A DNA stretch of 45,695 bases from Protostelium mycophagum (taxonomy: Eukaryota > Evosea > Variosea > Protosteliida > Protosteliaceae). Location of the stretch: NCBI GenBank assembly GCA_002081555.1, contig MZNV01002829.1, forward strand, positions 1 through 45,695, in the 5' to 3' direction. A program made the translations under genes and the position numbers. Of this stretch, positions 1-10,180 are shown one piece after another (position 1 is the stretch's first letter; the number at the start of each line of letters is the position of its first letter). The notes beneath the pieces were generated by a model. That model did not search any database. It saw only the letters and a program-made list of their open reading frames with translations, and was not told where the DNA came from.

Positions 1-430
1 ATCTATATGGTTTTAGACTTGGCAAGATAGATTTGCAAAAAATTGTTGCCAACTTGGCAAGATACAAAATGCAGAAAATTGTTGCCAACTCGGCAAGATA
101 TGAAGTGAATAAAATTGTTGCTGACTTGGCAAGATATTACCCAGCAGACACAGATTTACCAATTTCAAAATTATTGTTTGAAGCAAATAATTTTCAACAA
201 TCCCAGTATGGAATGCGAGTGTCACAGTAAGGTGGTCACCGGGGTGACAATCGCTTACCACAATGGTCACGTTACTTACCGGGATTATAAAAAAATAATC
301 GCTTTCAAAATTAATTTTGAACTTTGTACAAATCCGTGTCCGCCAGGTAATATGATGAAATGCAAAAAATTGTTGCCAACTCGGCAAGATATGAAATGCA
401 AAAAATTGAGCTATATGTGGTTGCATTTGA
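1..430. repeat. Foldback element with about 36-bp tandem units
   Basis: At least four copies of a unit of about 36 bp are visible. Three and a half stand in tandem at roughly 15-140, and one or more lie near 360-410. Each unit carries the short inverted repeat TTGCCAACTTGGCAA or a one-base variant. The stretch around 130-180 (GATATTACC, then GACACAGATTT, then TTTCAAAATTA) returns in inverted orientation around 300-350. The whole segment is therefore a large imperfect palindrome centred near 240, where GGTCACCGGGGTGAC forms a further small palindrome. No convincing protein is encoded; open frames here translate the repeat itself on both strands. It resembles a miniature foldback transposon, although no target-site duplication can be seen because the left edge is the window edge. 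Confidence 0.6.
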
Positions 431-584
431 AGAAAAATCAAAAATAAACACGAGCCAGATTTTATTTAATTGAAAAGGCTCAACATAAAAGAAAATTGAA
501 ATGGGCCAAAAGAAGTCTTGAAGAATGGCTATGAATTTGCTGTTTTGCATTATTTATCATGTAAGTACATAATGTACATGCCAT

Positions 585-997
585 TTAGTGGCACTTTTCT
601 TGTGCCCTCTTCTGTCTGAGGAACTCTATCTCTTCATCCCTCGCGGCTTTCTCTACTTGTGCCAGATGTTCCTCGAATGACACCTGCCTGAATGGCGTCC
701 TGTGGAGTATCATCTTAAGAAGATGTGAGGCGGCCTCACGTGTATACTTCTGGTTTTGGGTGTGCCATAGAGTACAGACCTAGTGATAAGAAGATGACGC
801 CAGCTACTGCTGAACCCATCGGAAGTAATACCTTGTCGTATTGAGCTGATAATGAAGGAATGCTCAGATTATGCGTGTGAGTGGGATTGTTGACGAAGTT
901 TCATCAGAGATGTCGATACCTGAGCGTAATTGAACCATTTAGAATGTTTATTCCCAGGTCTAGTATGGAACATTCTTCTTGGTATCTGTTGCATCAT
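585..997 (-). CDS. Small mitochondrial-type single-pass membrane protein
   Basis: A short spliced gene. The first exon starts MMQQIPRRMFHTRP, a basic, acid-free leader typical of a mitochondrial presequence. An intron (GTATCG to GACAAG) leads into one hydrophobic helix, from VLLPMGSAVAG to SLGLYSM. The frame then either stops at 736-738 or, if a 34-nt GT-AG intron is removed, runs on for 42 charged residues to the stop at 585-587. I favour the longer form because the tail is helix-like and rich in E, K and R. A small respiratory subunit (cytochrome oxidase VIIa/VIIc type) or an assembly factor would fit in size and topology, but I cannot assign a family. It stands head to head with the DUS4 gene, 105 bp away. 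Confidence 0.5.
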
Positions 998-1102
998 GAT
1001 GTGTCGTGTCGTGCGGTCACGTTTTTGTTTGCAGAATGTCCGAAACTCCCAGTTGTAAAATTGAATCCCAGAAAATAAGTTGAACATTTTTCAACATCAG
1101 CC

Positions 1103-2940
1103 ATGACAGAGATCTTGCCCGGCGATCTCTCATTTGACACGGCGCATACATCTCTTAAACCATTTCTCCAATCCTATGAAGAATGTGATTGGGAACTACC
1201 GAGATCGTTAGAAGATGACCTCTTGGGAAGGCCCCTAAATCCTCTTGAGATGTTTGAGAGGAAGATATTCATACATTGTGCTGCTCCGATGGTCAGATAT
1301 TCAAAGTAATCACTCCATATTTGTATCAGCAATTGATTTGACGGCAGATTACCTTTTCGACTATTATGTCTGAGATGGGGTTGTAATCTCACTTTCTCGC
1401 CCATGGTGAGTTTTCAATTATCATTGTGATCATGTATTAAAAACCAAATTTAATATCGATAAAGAAACTAATATTGGCAAGATCGTGGCAAGGGATTTCA
1501 ATTCGAGTCAATTTGCAAGAGACAGTGAATTCACCACCAACAAAAGTGAGTCAGTTGATGAGGCCCAGGTTGCTTATTTATACAACGTTTTTAAATGAGA
1601 AGCGAATTGATCATGACAGTGGATCGTCCTTTGATCGTACAATTTGCTGCCAATGATCCAGTCGAACTCGCTGATGCTGCGGAGAAGCTGATCGGTACGC
1701 GATTTGTGATCAACACGTCTATAATTATAAAAAATATATAAATTAAACAAAGGTAGGGTATTGTGAAGGGTTCGACATCAACTGTGGCTGCCCACAGCGC
1801 TGGGTCATGCAAGAGGGATACGGCTCTGGACTCTTAAAATCACCAGAAAAAATCGCAGAGATGGTCAAGATGACCAAAGAGAGGACGAACATGCCTGTGT
1901 CAGTCAAGATCAGAGTGGATGATGACATGAGGTCTGAGTATTTTTCCAGTAAAATATATACAACAACCAGAAGTATGACTGAAGTTTGTAGAAAAACCAT
2001 GGAGATTATACAGCGCGTGGAAAAGGTGACCATCCTTGTTATGAAATTTTTTGATTTTATTTTTATACATATCGTTTTTTATTCTTGTTTAGTTAAACAA
2101 ATAAATAAAAATGACAATAAAATGCACCAACTGATTGAGATAAAAAAATCTTACACTAATTATTTTTTTAAGATACAACTCTCCGTATTCAAATTTCTGA
2201 GTGCTCATCTACAACGATGTAAACTGACATAAAATCAGGTCGGAGTCGACTGGATCTCTGTACACGGCAGAACACCGAAGCAAAGGTCGACCGTGCCGGT
2301 CAATATAGAAGCCATAAAGATGTGCAAAGAGAGCGCACGCGTACCGGTCATTGCAAACGGTGACGTCTTTACGCTTGATGACGTGTTACACTTTCAGAGA
2401 GAGACCAAAGTGGATGGTGGGTACAATATTTCGATTCAAGTGCTCCACAATACATTTTAATCTGCATATTTGCTATATTGTAGAGGTGTAGATAGACTCT
2501 GCCGCGTTGAAGATATCCTAGCTATAAATAATTAATATCTGAAGGTGTTATGGCGGCGAGAGGGATCTTACAAAATCCAGCATTGTACCAAGGATACAAA
2601 AAGGTGTGATATTTTGTGAATAATTATGGGTTCACGCCGGAAGGTCCCACTCGAATGCGTGAGAGATTTCGTTGAAATTTCGACGAATGTCGGCACACAA
2701 TTTCACTCTGTACGACAACACCTCATGTTTATGCTTTTCGATGTGCACAACAGGATGGGTAAATATTTTTTTGATTTTCAAAAATAATAATAATAATAAT
2801 AATAATTAAAAAAAGCTTAAATTGACTTTTTACCAGAAAAAAGTGAATTCAACTCGACCAAATCTCTTGGCGGAATTTTGGATTTTTTTGCAAACAGAGG
2901 GCTCAACTGGACAGAAAAGACACGACCACCTCTACTATAA
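1103..2940 (+). CDS. DUS4: tRNA-dihydrouridine synthase, DUS4 type
   Basis: This flavoenzyme reduces uridine to dihydrouridine in the D-loop of tRNA, using FMN and NADPH. About nine exons join in frame. In order they carry LPFRLLCLRWGC and SPM near the FMN site, ARDSEFTTNK, PLIVQFAAND, the catalytic-cysteine motif DINCGCPQRW, a VSVKIR segment, WISVHGRTPKQRS (the DUS loop), VIANGDV, and GVMAARGIL with LQNPALY (flavin phosphate binding). The short C-terminus ends in NRGLNWTEKTRPPLL. The order and the lack of zinc-finger or dsRNA-binding extensions match DUS4/DUS4L, at about 340 residues. Most introns are 35-75 nt. One at about 2026-2237 is over 200 nt and holds the recurrent ATCTACAACGA word. 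Its 3' end converges on the Nudix gene. The family call is firm, the exact exon ends less so. Confidence 0.87.
2783..2808. repeat. AAT microsatellite in the last DUS4 intron
   Basis: About eight AAT triplets lie in the intron before the last DUS4 exon. It is a simple sequence repeat with no coding role. Confidence 0.85.
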
Positions 2941-3017
2941 AGAGTCTTTATTTGTCTCAATGTCATCTAAAGTTGGAATGTTACACAGATGGAGGTTTAT
3001 CATCATTGCCAGCAGAA

Positions 3018-3709
3018 TCAGAAAATGGACTTCTTCTTTTTTCTGGGCTCCTCTGAAGACACTTTGATTGGTGCGTACTCTGTCGTGAAAACAGAGAGGG
3101 GATAGATCACCCCTCCTTCTTGAATGTAAGAACCCCAAGTCAAAAGCTCTGAACCTCTCAAACCTGAGAAGGTTCAGAAGAATGGTGTCGTCATTGTTTG
3201 ATACCTTCTTTTGATCCAATCTGGCGGTATTCCTCGAGATCGACCCATCTTGCGAGGTCAGATTCTTTATCAGCGACAGACTGTGTGAGATCAGTGTTTC
3301 TACGTGTTCTATATATTCACTTTTGGCTCTTGATTTTCATCCTTTGGTTCACAATAAAAGACCACTCTGTACAACTTTAGATGATGGTAAAATTGCAGAT
3401 CGAGATACCTGCTTCTGGCATAATCAGCTCTTAAAGTCCTTTCTACTCGTAATATCCCTTTAATATCTACATCTATACCAGCTTCTTCTCGTGTTTCTCT
3501 CACGGCTGCTTCTTCAAATCTTTTCAATTTAGATCGAGGAAAATGCTTCTGAAGCACAAACAACAGAAGACGAACGTTTCTCCTGGATCGACCTTGCCAG
3601 CGGGCAACCACCATCCTCTCCCTTGTGTCTCTTTCACCGCGAGGAATTTACCCTCTTTATTCCTCACAATGGCAACAGAAAAACCGATTGTGGGCACCGC
3701 GTGTTGCAT
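3018..3709 (-). CDS. Nudix hydrolase, NUDT18-like
   Basis: The Nudix family cleaves nucleoside diphosphates linked to another moiety, often damaged nucleotides or nucleotide sugars. The box is complete once a 56-nt intron (3520-3575) is removed: G-x5-E-x7-RE-xx-EE-x-G, read as GKVDPGE, then TFEEAAV, then RETREEAGI. A 40-nt intron joins EPK to SVADKESDLARWVDLEEY, and a third joins the last exon, LRGSELLTWGSYIQEGG to the end. The fold's first strand is GFSVAIVRNKEGKFLAVKE. The start is the ATG at 3709 and the stop is at 3018-3020. The protein is about 175 residues, one domain with no targeting signal. Substrate cannot be told from sequence. It shares a convergent 3' region with DUS4, whose stop lies 78 bp away. 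Confidence 0.85.
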
Positions 3710-4054
3710 CCTTGTTGATGATATGACAAGATCGCTTCTTCGCTGATCGATTTCAGAGAACGTTTGAAATTTCTAATGATGGTTGGTTGATCGAGCAGAA
3801 GTGGGATTTGATTAGGTGAACATTCACAGAGGAAGGGCAAAGACGGATGAACTTCACTTGCTTTCTTAACTCAGAATTCTTCGATTACCACCCCCATCTG
3901 CAATTTGTACATCTCTGGTTCGCCTTTTCTTGCCATGCATCTTAGAAGATAAAAATATTTTAAATCACAAGATCAACAGAAGGTATGCAACCAATAGAGG
4001 TAGTGAAAAAATGTTGTGTAAAATGAAATCGAACAAAAAAGCTCCAACAAAATC
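3710..4054. other. Intergenic space, nothing coding
   Basis: It holds the 3' flank of the sulfide:quinone oxidoreductase gene and the 5' flank of the Nudix gene, both read on the minus strand. It is A/T-rich, with short frames only. I see no RNA gene or repeat. Confidence 0.6.
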
Positions 4055-5690
4055 TCATTTTTTTGAGTCCAATTTCGGCTCCATGACCATCGTGGGGCCG
4101 AACCACCGACCCTTCAGAAACAGGTTCCAATAAACCCACGGAAAGACATGCTTCTTCATCTTGAAGAATAGGTAGTTTGGCCGGTCCTGCCCAAGAAACG
4201 AGAAGGTCTCGGCAATCACGTTATCGTATTTGAATTCGGCCAATAGCAATCCTGAAGAGTTTAGTGGTGTGTATAGAGGAGTGCACCTTGATATACGTAA
4301 GACTGTCTATCTACAACGAGAACAAGAGAAGACACCCCACAGTGGAGAGGTGGGTCTTCTTTGCGGCGAAGCCGCACCAAAATTTAATTACATCAATAAA
4401 CTTTTTATACTTGTTGTAATTTGCACAGTTGACGCGTGCACACACAATATAGACAATGTCAGATAACTCACTGTTATTGCCCGTAGTGATGGGACAGCTG
4501 GTGTATCCGTCATATTTCCAAGAAATTTCTTCATTCTTCAAATAAGAGTGGACATTGTGCACTACAACGGGTGTTTGCCTCGTGATGGCTGCCATCGTCT
4601 TTGATGTTGGGAGATTGCAGATGTCTCCCAGGCCAAAAATGTTATTGAAACGCTTGTGCTGGAGAGTGTGTTTGTCGACGTCTAAGAATCCGTTTTCGCT
4701 TGCGAGGACAGTGTTGGTGATGAGGGGTCCGGGGCCCATGGGCGGCGTCACATGCAAGAAGTCGTATTTAATTACGGACTGTTGGGACGCGTCGTTGACT
4801 GTCAAAGATCAGACACATCGAGGCAATCACCGACTCACCATTCTGTAGAACAGCTTCTTTGGTGTCGCCACGAACCTCTACGAGTAGGGTGTTCTTTTTT
4901 ACTTCGATGTTCTTCTGATCAGCCATGTCTTGAAGCACGTCCGAATATTTTTTCACAGCAAACATAGAGGCTGCTGGTGTGGTAAATATGATTCTAGAGT
5001 TATCCCTAAGTCCTGTCGACATCAGTGTGTTGATGATTTGATGATGAATGCACCGACCTTTCTTACGGAGCAGATCCTCAGCCAGCCACATTATCTTTTG
5101 TGGTGCACCTCCACACTTGACAGCGCCTGATGGGGTAGTGAAGAGAAGTGTTCCTCCACTGAGGGCCTTGAGGAAATTCCATGTCTGTGATACAGAAGAG
5201 AAGGTGTAGTTTGAGCAGACACCGTCTTTCCCAAGAGCCATTCGCAGCCCTTTGATTCCGTCGAGGTTGATCTCTAAGCCGGTGGAGATGATGGCAACGT
5301 CGTACTTCACTATATCACCATTTGCCAGGTACAAGGTATTGTTTGTGGGATCACACCTTTCTACATTTTGTGGAATGTGGCTGATGCCTAATGTACATTA
5401 GCAGTTCTGTTGAATATCAGGAATTTACCTCTTGGAATAACGGAAGACAAAGGCCTCACAGAAGAGGCTCTGTCTTTGATGCCAGCACCCACAAGCGTCC
5501 AGACCGGCTGATAGTAATGTTCCTTACTTCCATCTAAAACAACGATGTCTTCAGGAGAGATAAGCCTCTTCAGTTGTGCTGCAGCAGCAATGCCACCTAC
5601 GATCATTAATAAATAAATCCTCAATCTCTGCATATACACACCAGAACCTCCTCCAATGATCGCCACTCGACTTCTTTTCTCTGTACTCAT
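4055..5690 (-). CDS. SQOR: Sulfide:quinone oxidoreductase
   Basis: This mitochondrial inner-membrane flavoprotein oxidises sulfide, passes electrons to ubiquinone and produces persulfide. The FAD site GGGSGG is rebuilt across the first intron, followed by QPVWTLVGAG. Both redox cysteines of the animal enzyme are present: VKCGGAPQKIM and DGYTSCPITTG. HVTPPMGP, FGLGDICNLPTSKT and the C-terminal HVFPWVYWNLFLKGRW are also family hallmarks. Five exons join in frame. The last intron, 4252-4471, is unusually long at about 220 nt. The start is the ATG at 5690. I see no clear presequence; the protein begins MSTEKRSRVAI, so either targeting is internal or a 5' exon is missing. The gene is divergent from the Zn2Cys6 regulator, 129 bp away, with a persulfide dioxygenase beyond it. 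Confidence 0.93.
4309..4381. other. Structured segment inside the long SQOR intron
   Basis: The intron contains the word ATCTACAACGA (4309-4319), then two predicted hairpins. One pairs GAAGACACCCC with the later GGTGGGTCTTC, with a small bulge. The other is the perfect GCGGC-GAA-GCCGC stem with a three-base loop. AAAATTTAATT follows. Compact hairpins are uncommon in the tiny introns of this genome. It could be an intron-hosted small RNA on either strand or a splicing-control structure. I could not fit clear C/D or H/ACA box motifs. Confidence 0.4.
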
Positions 5691-5819
5691 CACAAAATGC
5701 TTTGATTATAAAGGCCTGATGAAGACAAATGCCATCGGTGTCTCGGGCTCTCGGTGATCTGCTTTCAGGACAGCGTAACCCGGGTAAATGTATTTTTCCG
5801 ACATGTCTCGGAATCACAA
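5691..5819. promoter_or_regulatory. Divergent promoter with spaced CGG triplets
   Basis: This 129-bp space separates the start codons of the sulfide:quinone oxidoreductase and the Zn2Cys6 regulator. Three CGG triplets stand at 5736, 5744 and 5752, exactly 8 bp apart in the same direction (CGGTGTCTCGGGCTCTCGG). A facing-out pair, CCGACATGTCTCGG, lies at 5798-5811 with ACATGT in its centre. Zn2Cys6 proteins are known to bind CGG half sites with fixed spacing. The sequence shows the triplets; binding by the neighbouring regulator is inference. Confidence 0.45.
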
Positions 5820-7844
5820 ATGAACAAATCGAAAATGAGCAGACCCGCACCAAAAGCCTGTCTGAATTGCAGGGCTCGACATCTACGTTGTGATGGTGTG
5901 GAACCAAATTGCACTCGTTGTGTCACGAGAGGTAATTCATTTTGTCTTTGAGAATTCTCAATTGAAATGTGCAGACATTCCGTGTGAATATGTGACATCC
6001 AAAAGAGGAGGAAAGAGGAAGAAGATTATGGAAAGTGGATATGACATTAGTCTTCCCGACCAAGAAAATCATTCGTCAGAGACACCAGATTTATCCTCTG
6101 GTTCCTCCTCGCCTTATGCATGTAATGTACTTGAGTGGATTAATACAACACCGATGACACCCGCTCTCCAAATTATCCAGCTCTGGGATGACACACTCCT
6201 CGATCATTATTATTCTCGTTTCCACAGAACCCACCCATTTCTGCCAGAGAGAAATCATCTTGCCGAGTATTTAAATATAAGCTCTAATCACTCACCTCTT
6301 CTGTCGGTAATGTGCGACATCTCATCTTGTTTCAACGGCCAATCACAACAGCACAGATATGTAGGTTCTTCTCTTATTTACATTTTAAAAATAATCATCC
6401 TGTGATGAAGCTGCGACTCTTGTCTCTGCCTCCAATTGTGCTTTTGTTTTTAGCAGAACACAACCCACAAGAAGCTAATGTGACACTTTTGAACAAATAA
6501 AATCAAGCAGTACGTTTTGGTTAGGTGTCTCGAAATGCTGTTAGAAGGCCTTGCTGCGGTCATCCCTTTCACCCAGTGTAAAACTGGATCATTCAATCCA
6601 CAAAAGTGAAATATTGCAGTTGTCAGAGGAGACATTGCGACAACTCTTGTCCCAGCCTCCATCCCTTCACAACACACAGACCGTTCTACTGTCCTCTATC
6701 TATTCATACACCATCGGAGACATCGCCTCGGCTTATAAATACTGTGAAGAGGCATTAGTGTCAGCCACTGCCCTTCAGATGCAAGATCCTTGCATAGGTG
6801 AAGATGTGTATTATTCAAAGACGATATGTGAAATCAGAGTGGTGCAGTCTCTTCTCTCGGCCCTTACAAACACTTTGGGGGCGGATATGATTGCCTTGGA
6901 CACTAAGATGCTGCTGTTCCCAGACACCTCTGAGGTTTGCTTTGTAATTTTCTTGATGATTTATTTTCATTAATAATTCGCGAATTTAATTAATGATGTG
7001 GCAAAATCTTTCAGCATAAATTAATATTAATAATAACAAATTCTTAGATCCTTGGACCAATCACCATGGAGCTCTTTGATAGATACATGCTGATGGCCGA
7101 TCAAACAGCATCCTCATATCCCATGGCGTTTCGTATGAAATGTGCAAAAGTGTTATACGATGTCACTGCAATGAACAATACGGCTTTTGACCAGGCGGCT
7201 TTCTCTGAAAAAGACACAGAATTGTCATGTCTACAATTGCATATCAGAAAGTTGTCACAGCAACAACAACCTTCAAGCCATGACCTTTTCATATGTCAGT
7301 ACATCCTCGCAATGTAAGTGGAAAATTTTCTTGAATTGAAAAATGACATTAAATGACGATATCTCGGATTTATTGAGAGTTGTAGAGCCACGATACATCT
7401 TCATAAATCACGGTCCGATTTATTTCCAACACAAGTCGAACCTATCCCCTCGCCTTGTATCAATTCAGTTTGTAATCGGTGAGTCTTCTGATTATATGTG
7501 TGAATAGTTATTTAGAGTGTATTCTCAATGAATACAGAATATTGGAAAGAACTCGTCAGAACCCGGCATATCACAATCAGAAATGCATCGGCTCTGCCGA
7601 TGACATTGCTCAATTGATCACGCAATCTGTATTTTCCATCAAAGAAGACTCCGTCGATGACGTGACCTGTAGAGGACCTTTCTTCTGTTGTGCAGTAGCT
7701 CTGTCCATAATCGTGCATATCGCCACTCAGAACACGAAATCGCTAAACATCGAGATGGCCGCATTGGATTCTTTATGCCAGACATGGCCCATCTCGAACT
7801 CGGTGATCAACTTCACTCGACAAATCATACAACAAAGATTATAA
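5820..7844 (+). CDS. Zn2Cys6 transcription factor, fungal type
   Basis: A DNA-binding regulator. The first exons give the binuclear zinc cluster C-x2-C-x6-C-x6-C-x2-C-x6-C, read from CLNCRARHLRC through CTRC to the final IPC. The sixth cysteine appears only after the first intron is removed. A basic stretch (SKRGGKRKK) follows, then a Ser/Thr/Pro-rich linker, and the fungal-type middle domain: HPFLPERNHL, LLSSIYSYTIGDIASAYKYCEEA, CRATIHLHKSRSDLF and KCIGSADDIAQLI. Introns are short GT-AG ones. The join near 6360-6580 is not settled. Translation starts at 5820 or at the in-frame ATG at 5835. The protein is about 550 residues and ends at 7842-7844. Lying between two sulfide-oxidation genes, it is a good candidate for their regulator. 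The family call is firm, the target is inference. Confidence 0.87.
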
Positions 7845-7928
7845 AGGACAACATTGCGAATCGTTAGAAACTGTATTGTAGAAACATTGGTTGCAGCAAT
7901 GACGAACATGTTGATGATGCTATTTTAT

Positions 7929-8850
7929 TTATTTGGTTTCAAACTGCCTTCTTCTTTCGTAATAGTCTTTCGGCATCAGATTGGCAGGTACCGCCGTCGA
8001 CATCATCTTTGGTGGGTTCAGTGTTTTGTCTCTGTTGTTCCTGGTCATTTGAAAATGTTCTTTGATGGTGCCCTGCTTCACATGGATGTTCTCTCTTTTC
8101 TGCTCATCCACCGTTGATGCAAACTTCACATCGCGCCCTGTTACATTTCAGGATCATGATTCGGTCATTGAGCACCAAAGGTCACCTCCAGGTTGGTAAT
8201 CATGACAAGTGTAGATCTGAACATCAGAAGGGAGGCCCAGGATTTTCTGTACAGAATTCCACAGTGCCTCTGAAGAACCCTTTGGAAAATCACAACGAGC
8301 GGTGCCCTAAAAGCGAATTTAGCAATCTCCAACTGAGCGAAAAATGAGCACCTGATCTGGCATGAAAAGTGTGTCGCCGACGAAAATCGCTTTTTCGGCT
8401 GGCAGATAATAGCTCACACAAGCAGGGGTATGGCCTGGTGTATGCATCACCTTCACCTGCAAGTTTCCAATGTGAAACTCTTCATCATCCTCAAAGTGTT
8501 TGTCAAACTGTTCCACTGTAGCTAATTCTGTCAAATCTTGTTTTTAGGTGTTGAAGCTCACCATCATGTCCGGCGTCCATTTGTATCTCCTTGATGCCTC
8601 CGCCGATTCCAACTTTGCCTCCAAATCTTCGCTGAAGATCATGTGAGGCAGAGATGTGATCTGCGTGCACGTGTGTCTCTAACAGCCACTGCACTTTGAG
8701 GCCTCTCTCGGCGATGTATTTGGTGAGTGGACTTTCTGTTGCTCCTTCCTCAAGGACTGGGTCTATAATTGCACAGTTACTGGTCTCTGTGCATTCTACG
8801 ACATACTGGATTGTACTACTTGGCTTATCAAAGAAGGCATTCACATTCAT
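7929..8850 (-). CDS. Persulfide dioxygenase-like metallo-beta-lactamase fold enzyme
   Basis: ETHE1 and Blh-type enzymes oxidise persulfide (such as glutathione persulfide) to sulfite with an iron centre. Metal ligands are visible: THVHADH (HxHxDH), HTPGH, and the aspartate of VGDTLFMPD. TARCDFPKGSS and CHDYQPGGRD are typical of this subgroup. Four exons join in frame, with introns of about 36-55 nt. The C-terminal part, VDEQKRENIHVKQG, is closer to bacterial Blh-type enzymes than to animal ETHE1. The start is the ATG at 8850 and the stop is at 7929-7931, giving about 260 residues. No clear mitochondrial leader is seen. It is convergent with the Zn2Cys6 gene (stops 85 bp apart) and forms a functional pair with the nearby sulfide:quinone oxidoreductase, whose product it would consume. 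Confidence 0.85.
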
Positions 8851-8958
8851 TGTGTTGTGTAAATTTTGTTATGTTGTAGCCAAAATTTCAAACACCGAGT
8901 CGCCGATCCAATTTTTTGTATTCGCAACGCGCCAAAAATTATCCGAATCAACGAAACC

Positions 8959-9686
8959 ATGACACCTTCAGAAATTGTCTCGATCGCCACAGCATTCTCC
9001 ATTTTTGGGCTATATCAACTGTATTTCGTGTCAAGTTTTTGGATAGAGAGGCTGAAGTACAGGACTAATTTGAGCAGCAATCTCGCCATGAGGTGGAGTG
9101 ATTGATGAGTGGACACCGTCTCATTCCGAATAGGAAGCGGTGGGCGCAATGGATAATATCGACGTCCGGACAAGAGGTATTTGCGGTCCAAACACTCCGC
9201 AATACAGCCATGTCAGGAAGCATGATGGGTGCGGCAAGCATCGTCTCAGCGTATTATCTCACTGTACAGGCCTCATCATTTGAAGGGTTACAACAAGTCA
9301 TTCTCTACATTTTGTCTGGTCTGTTGCTCTTGGCCTTCTTATCCTTTGGACTTTCTGTGAGGGATCTTGGACACGCCAGTTTCCTCTGTGGTATTCGTGA
9401 GCCAGCCAAGAATCTTCGGGGAATTTTCGAACAAAAACCACACCCTCAGGCACATTTACTCTCTAAGAAAGAGGAGGATCTGGAAGCAGCGGGCCTAGAT
9501 GTGTCCAGATATTTAGCCGCTGAACAGATGTATCACTTCCTTAGAAGATCAGCCATTCTTCAAACCATTGGTTTCCGAATGTTATACACGTCAGGACTTT
9601 TCACCGCTTGGATACCAGGGTCGTACTCTCTCCTTGGAGCTTCTGTATTCATCACTGCCCTGTTAGTATTGGTTGATCATGCGTGA
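8959..9686 (+). CDS. DUF599 family membrane protein
   Basis: Two exons are joined by a 41-nt intron (GTGGAG to AATAG). The first gives an N-terminal membrane helix. The second gives RWAQWIISTSGQEVFAVQTLRN, the signature of this uncharacterised family, then two hydrophobic segments around ASIVSAYYLTV and LYILSGLLLLAFLSF, the loop VRDLGHASFLCG, and a last helix near the C-terminus (LLGASVFITALLVLVD). It is about 228 residues with probably four membrane helices. The role of DUF599 proteins is unknown. The gene is divergent from the persulfide dioxygenase gene, with 108 bp between the start codons. Confidence 0.8.
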
Positions 9687-9716
9687 GGCCCAAACAAATA
9701 AATAAGTGTTCACATT

Positions 9717-9742
9717 AAATCTTATGTCGCGACATAAGATTT
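9717..9742. repeat. Perfect 26-bp palindrome after the DUF599 gene
   Basis: AAATCTTATGTCG is followed directly by its exact reverse complement, with no spacer, 30 bp after the stop codon. The central TCGCGA is a rare word in this A/T-rich flank. As RNA it could form a stem only with a strained tip; as DNA it suits a dimeric binding site. Confidence 0.9.
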
Positions 9743-9773
9743 GTCAGGTTTAATATTATTCATCTGTGTTTTG

Positions 9774-10180
9774 ATGTGCCGCATTTCCTCCGTGTTTCGT
9801 AGTTATTATCGACGATTGTTTAGATCAAACTTTGCAACGCCTTGGTTTGTCGACCTGGGTAAGTATTAATATAATGTCAATATGATTTTGTGGTACAGAG
9901 GCTGAAGTTGCTTAAATTACCAATGTTATATTCATATTGTAAATATCGTGTTATATTTTACACAGAGAGCAAAACTGACCTAAAAATAGCATATGAGAAT
10001 ATGGCTGGAGTGGCCAAGTCGTGGCAACATTTGAAGGAAATTGTTGCTGCACAATGTCGTTCTCATGTACTTAAGACAATTTATCTGCCAAACGTTCTTA
10101 TAGGGTGTTTATCCTTCGTATATCCTCTTGTGGGAAGAGGATCACGCAAGATACGTAAGATAGCTCTACAACTCGATTAA
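9774..10180 (+). CDS. Possible small gene, uncertain
   Basis: An ATG opens MCRISSVFRSYYRRLFRSN, a basic leader that could target mitochondria, then FATPWFVDL and a good donor (GGTAAGT). If the intron ends at TTTTACACAG near 9964, the frame continues for about 70 residues (ESKTDLKIAYENMAG onward) to the stop at 10178-10180. If it ends at the earlier GTACAG, the frame stops within five codons. I do not recognise the product. Treat this as a candidate only. Confidence 0.28.

Noticed and set aside
4309-4325. TCGTTGTAG as the 3' splice site of the last SQOR intron
   Set aside because: Splicing there brings a stop before the C-terminal exon. The site at 4252-4253 gives NNRLLLAEF, which fits the family.
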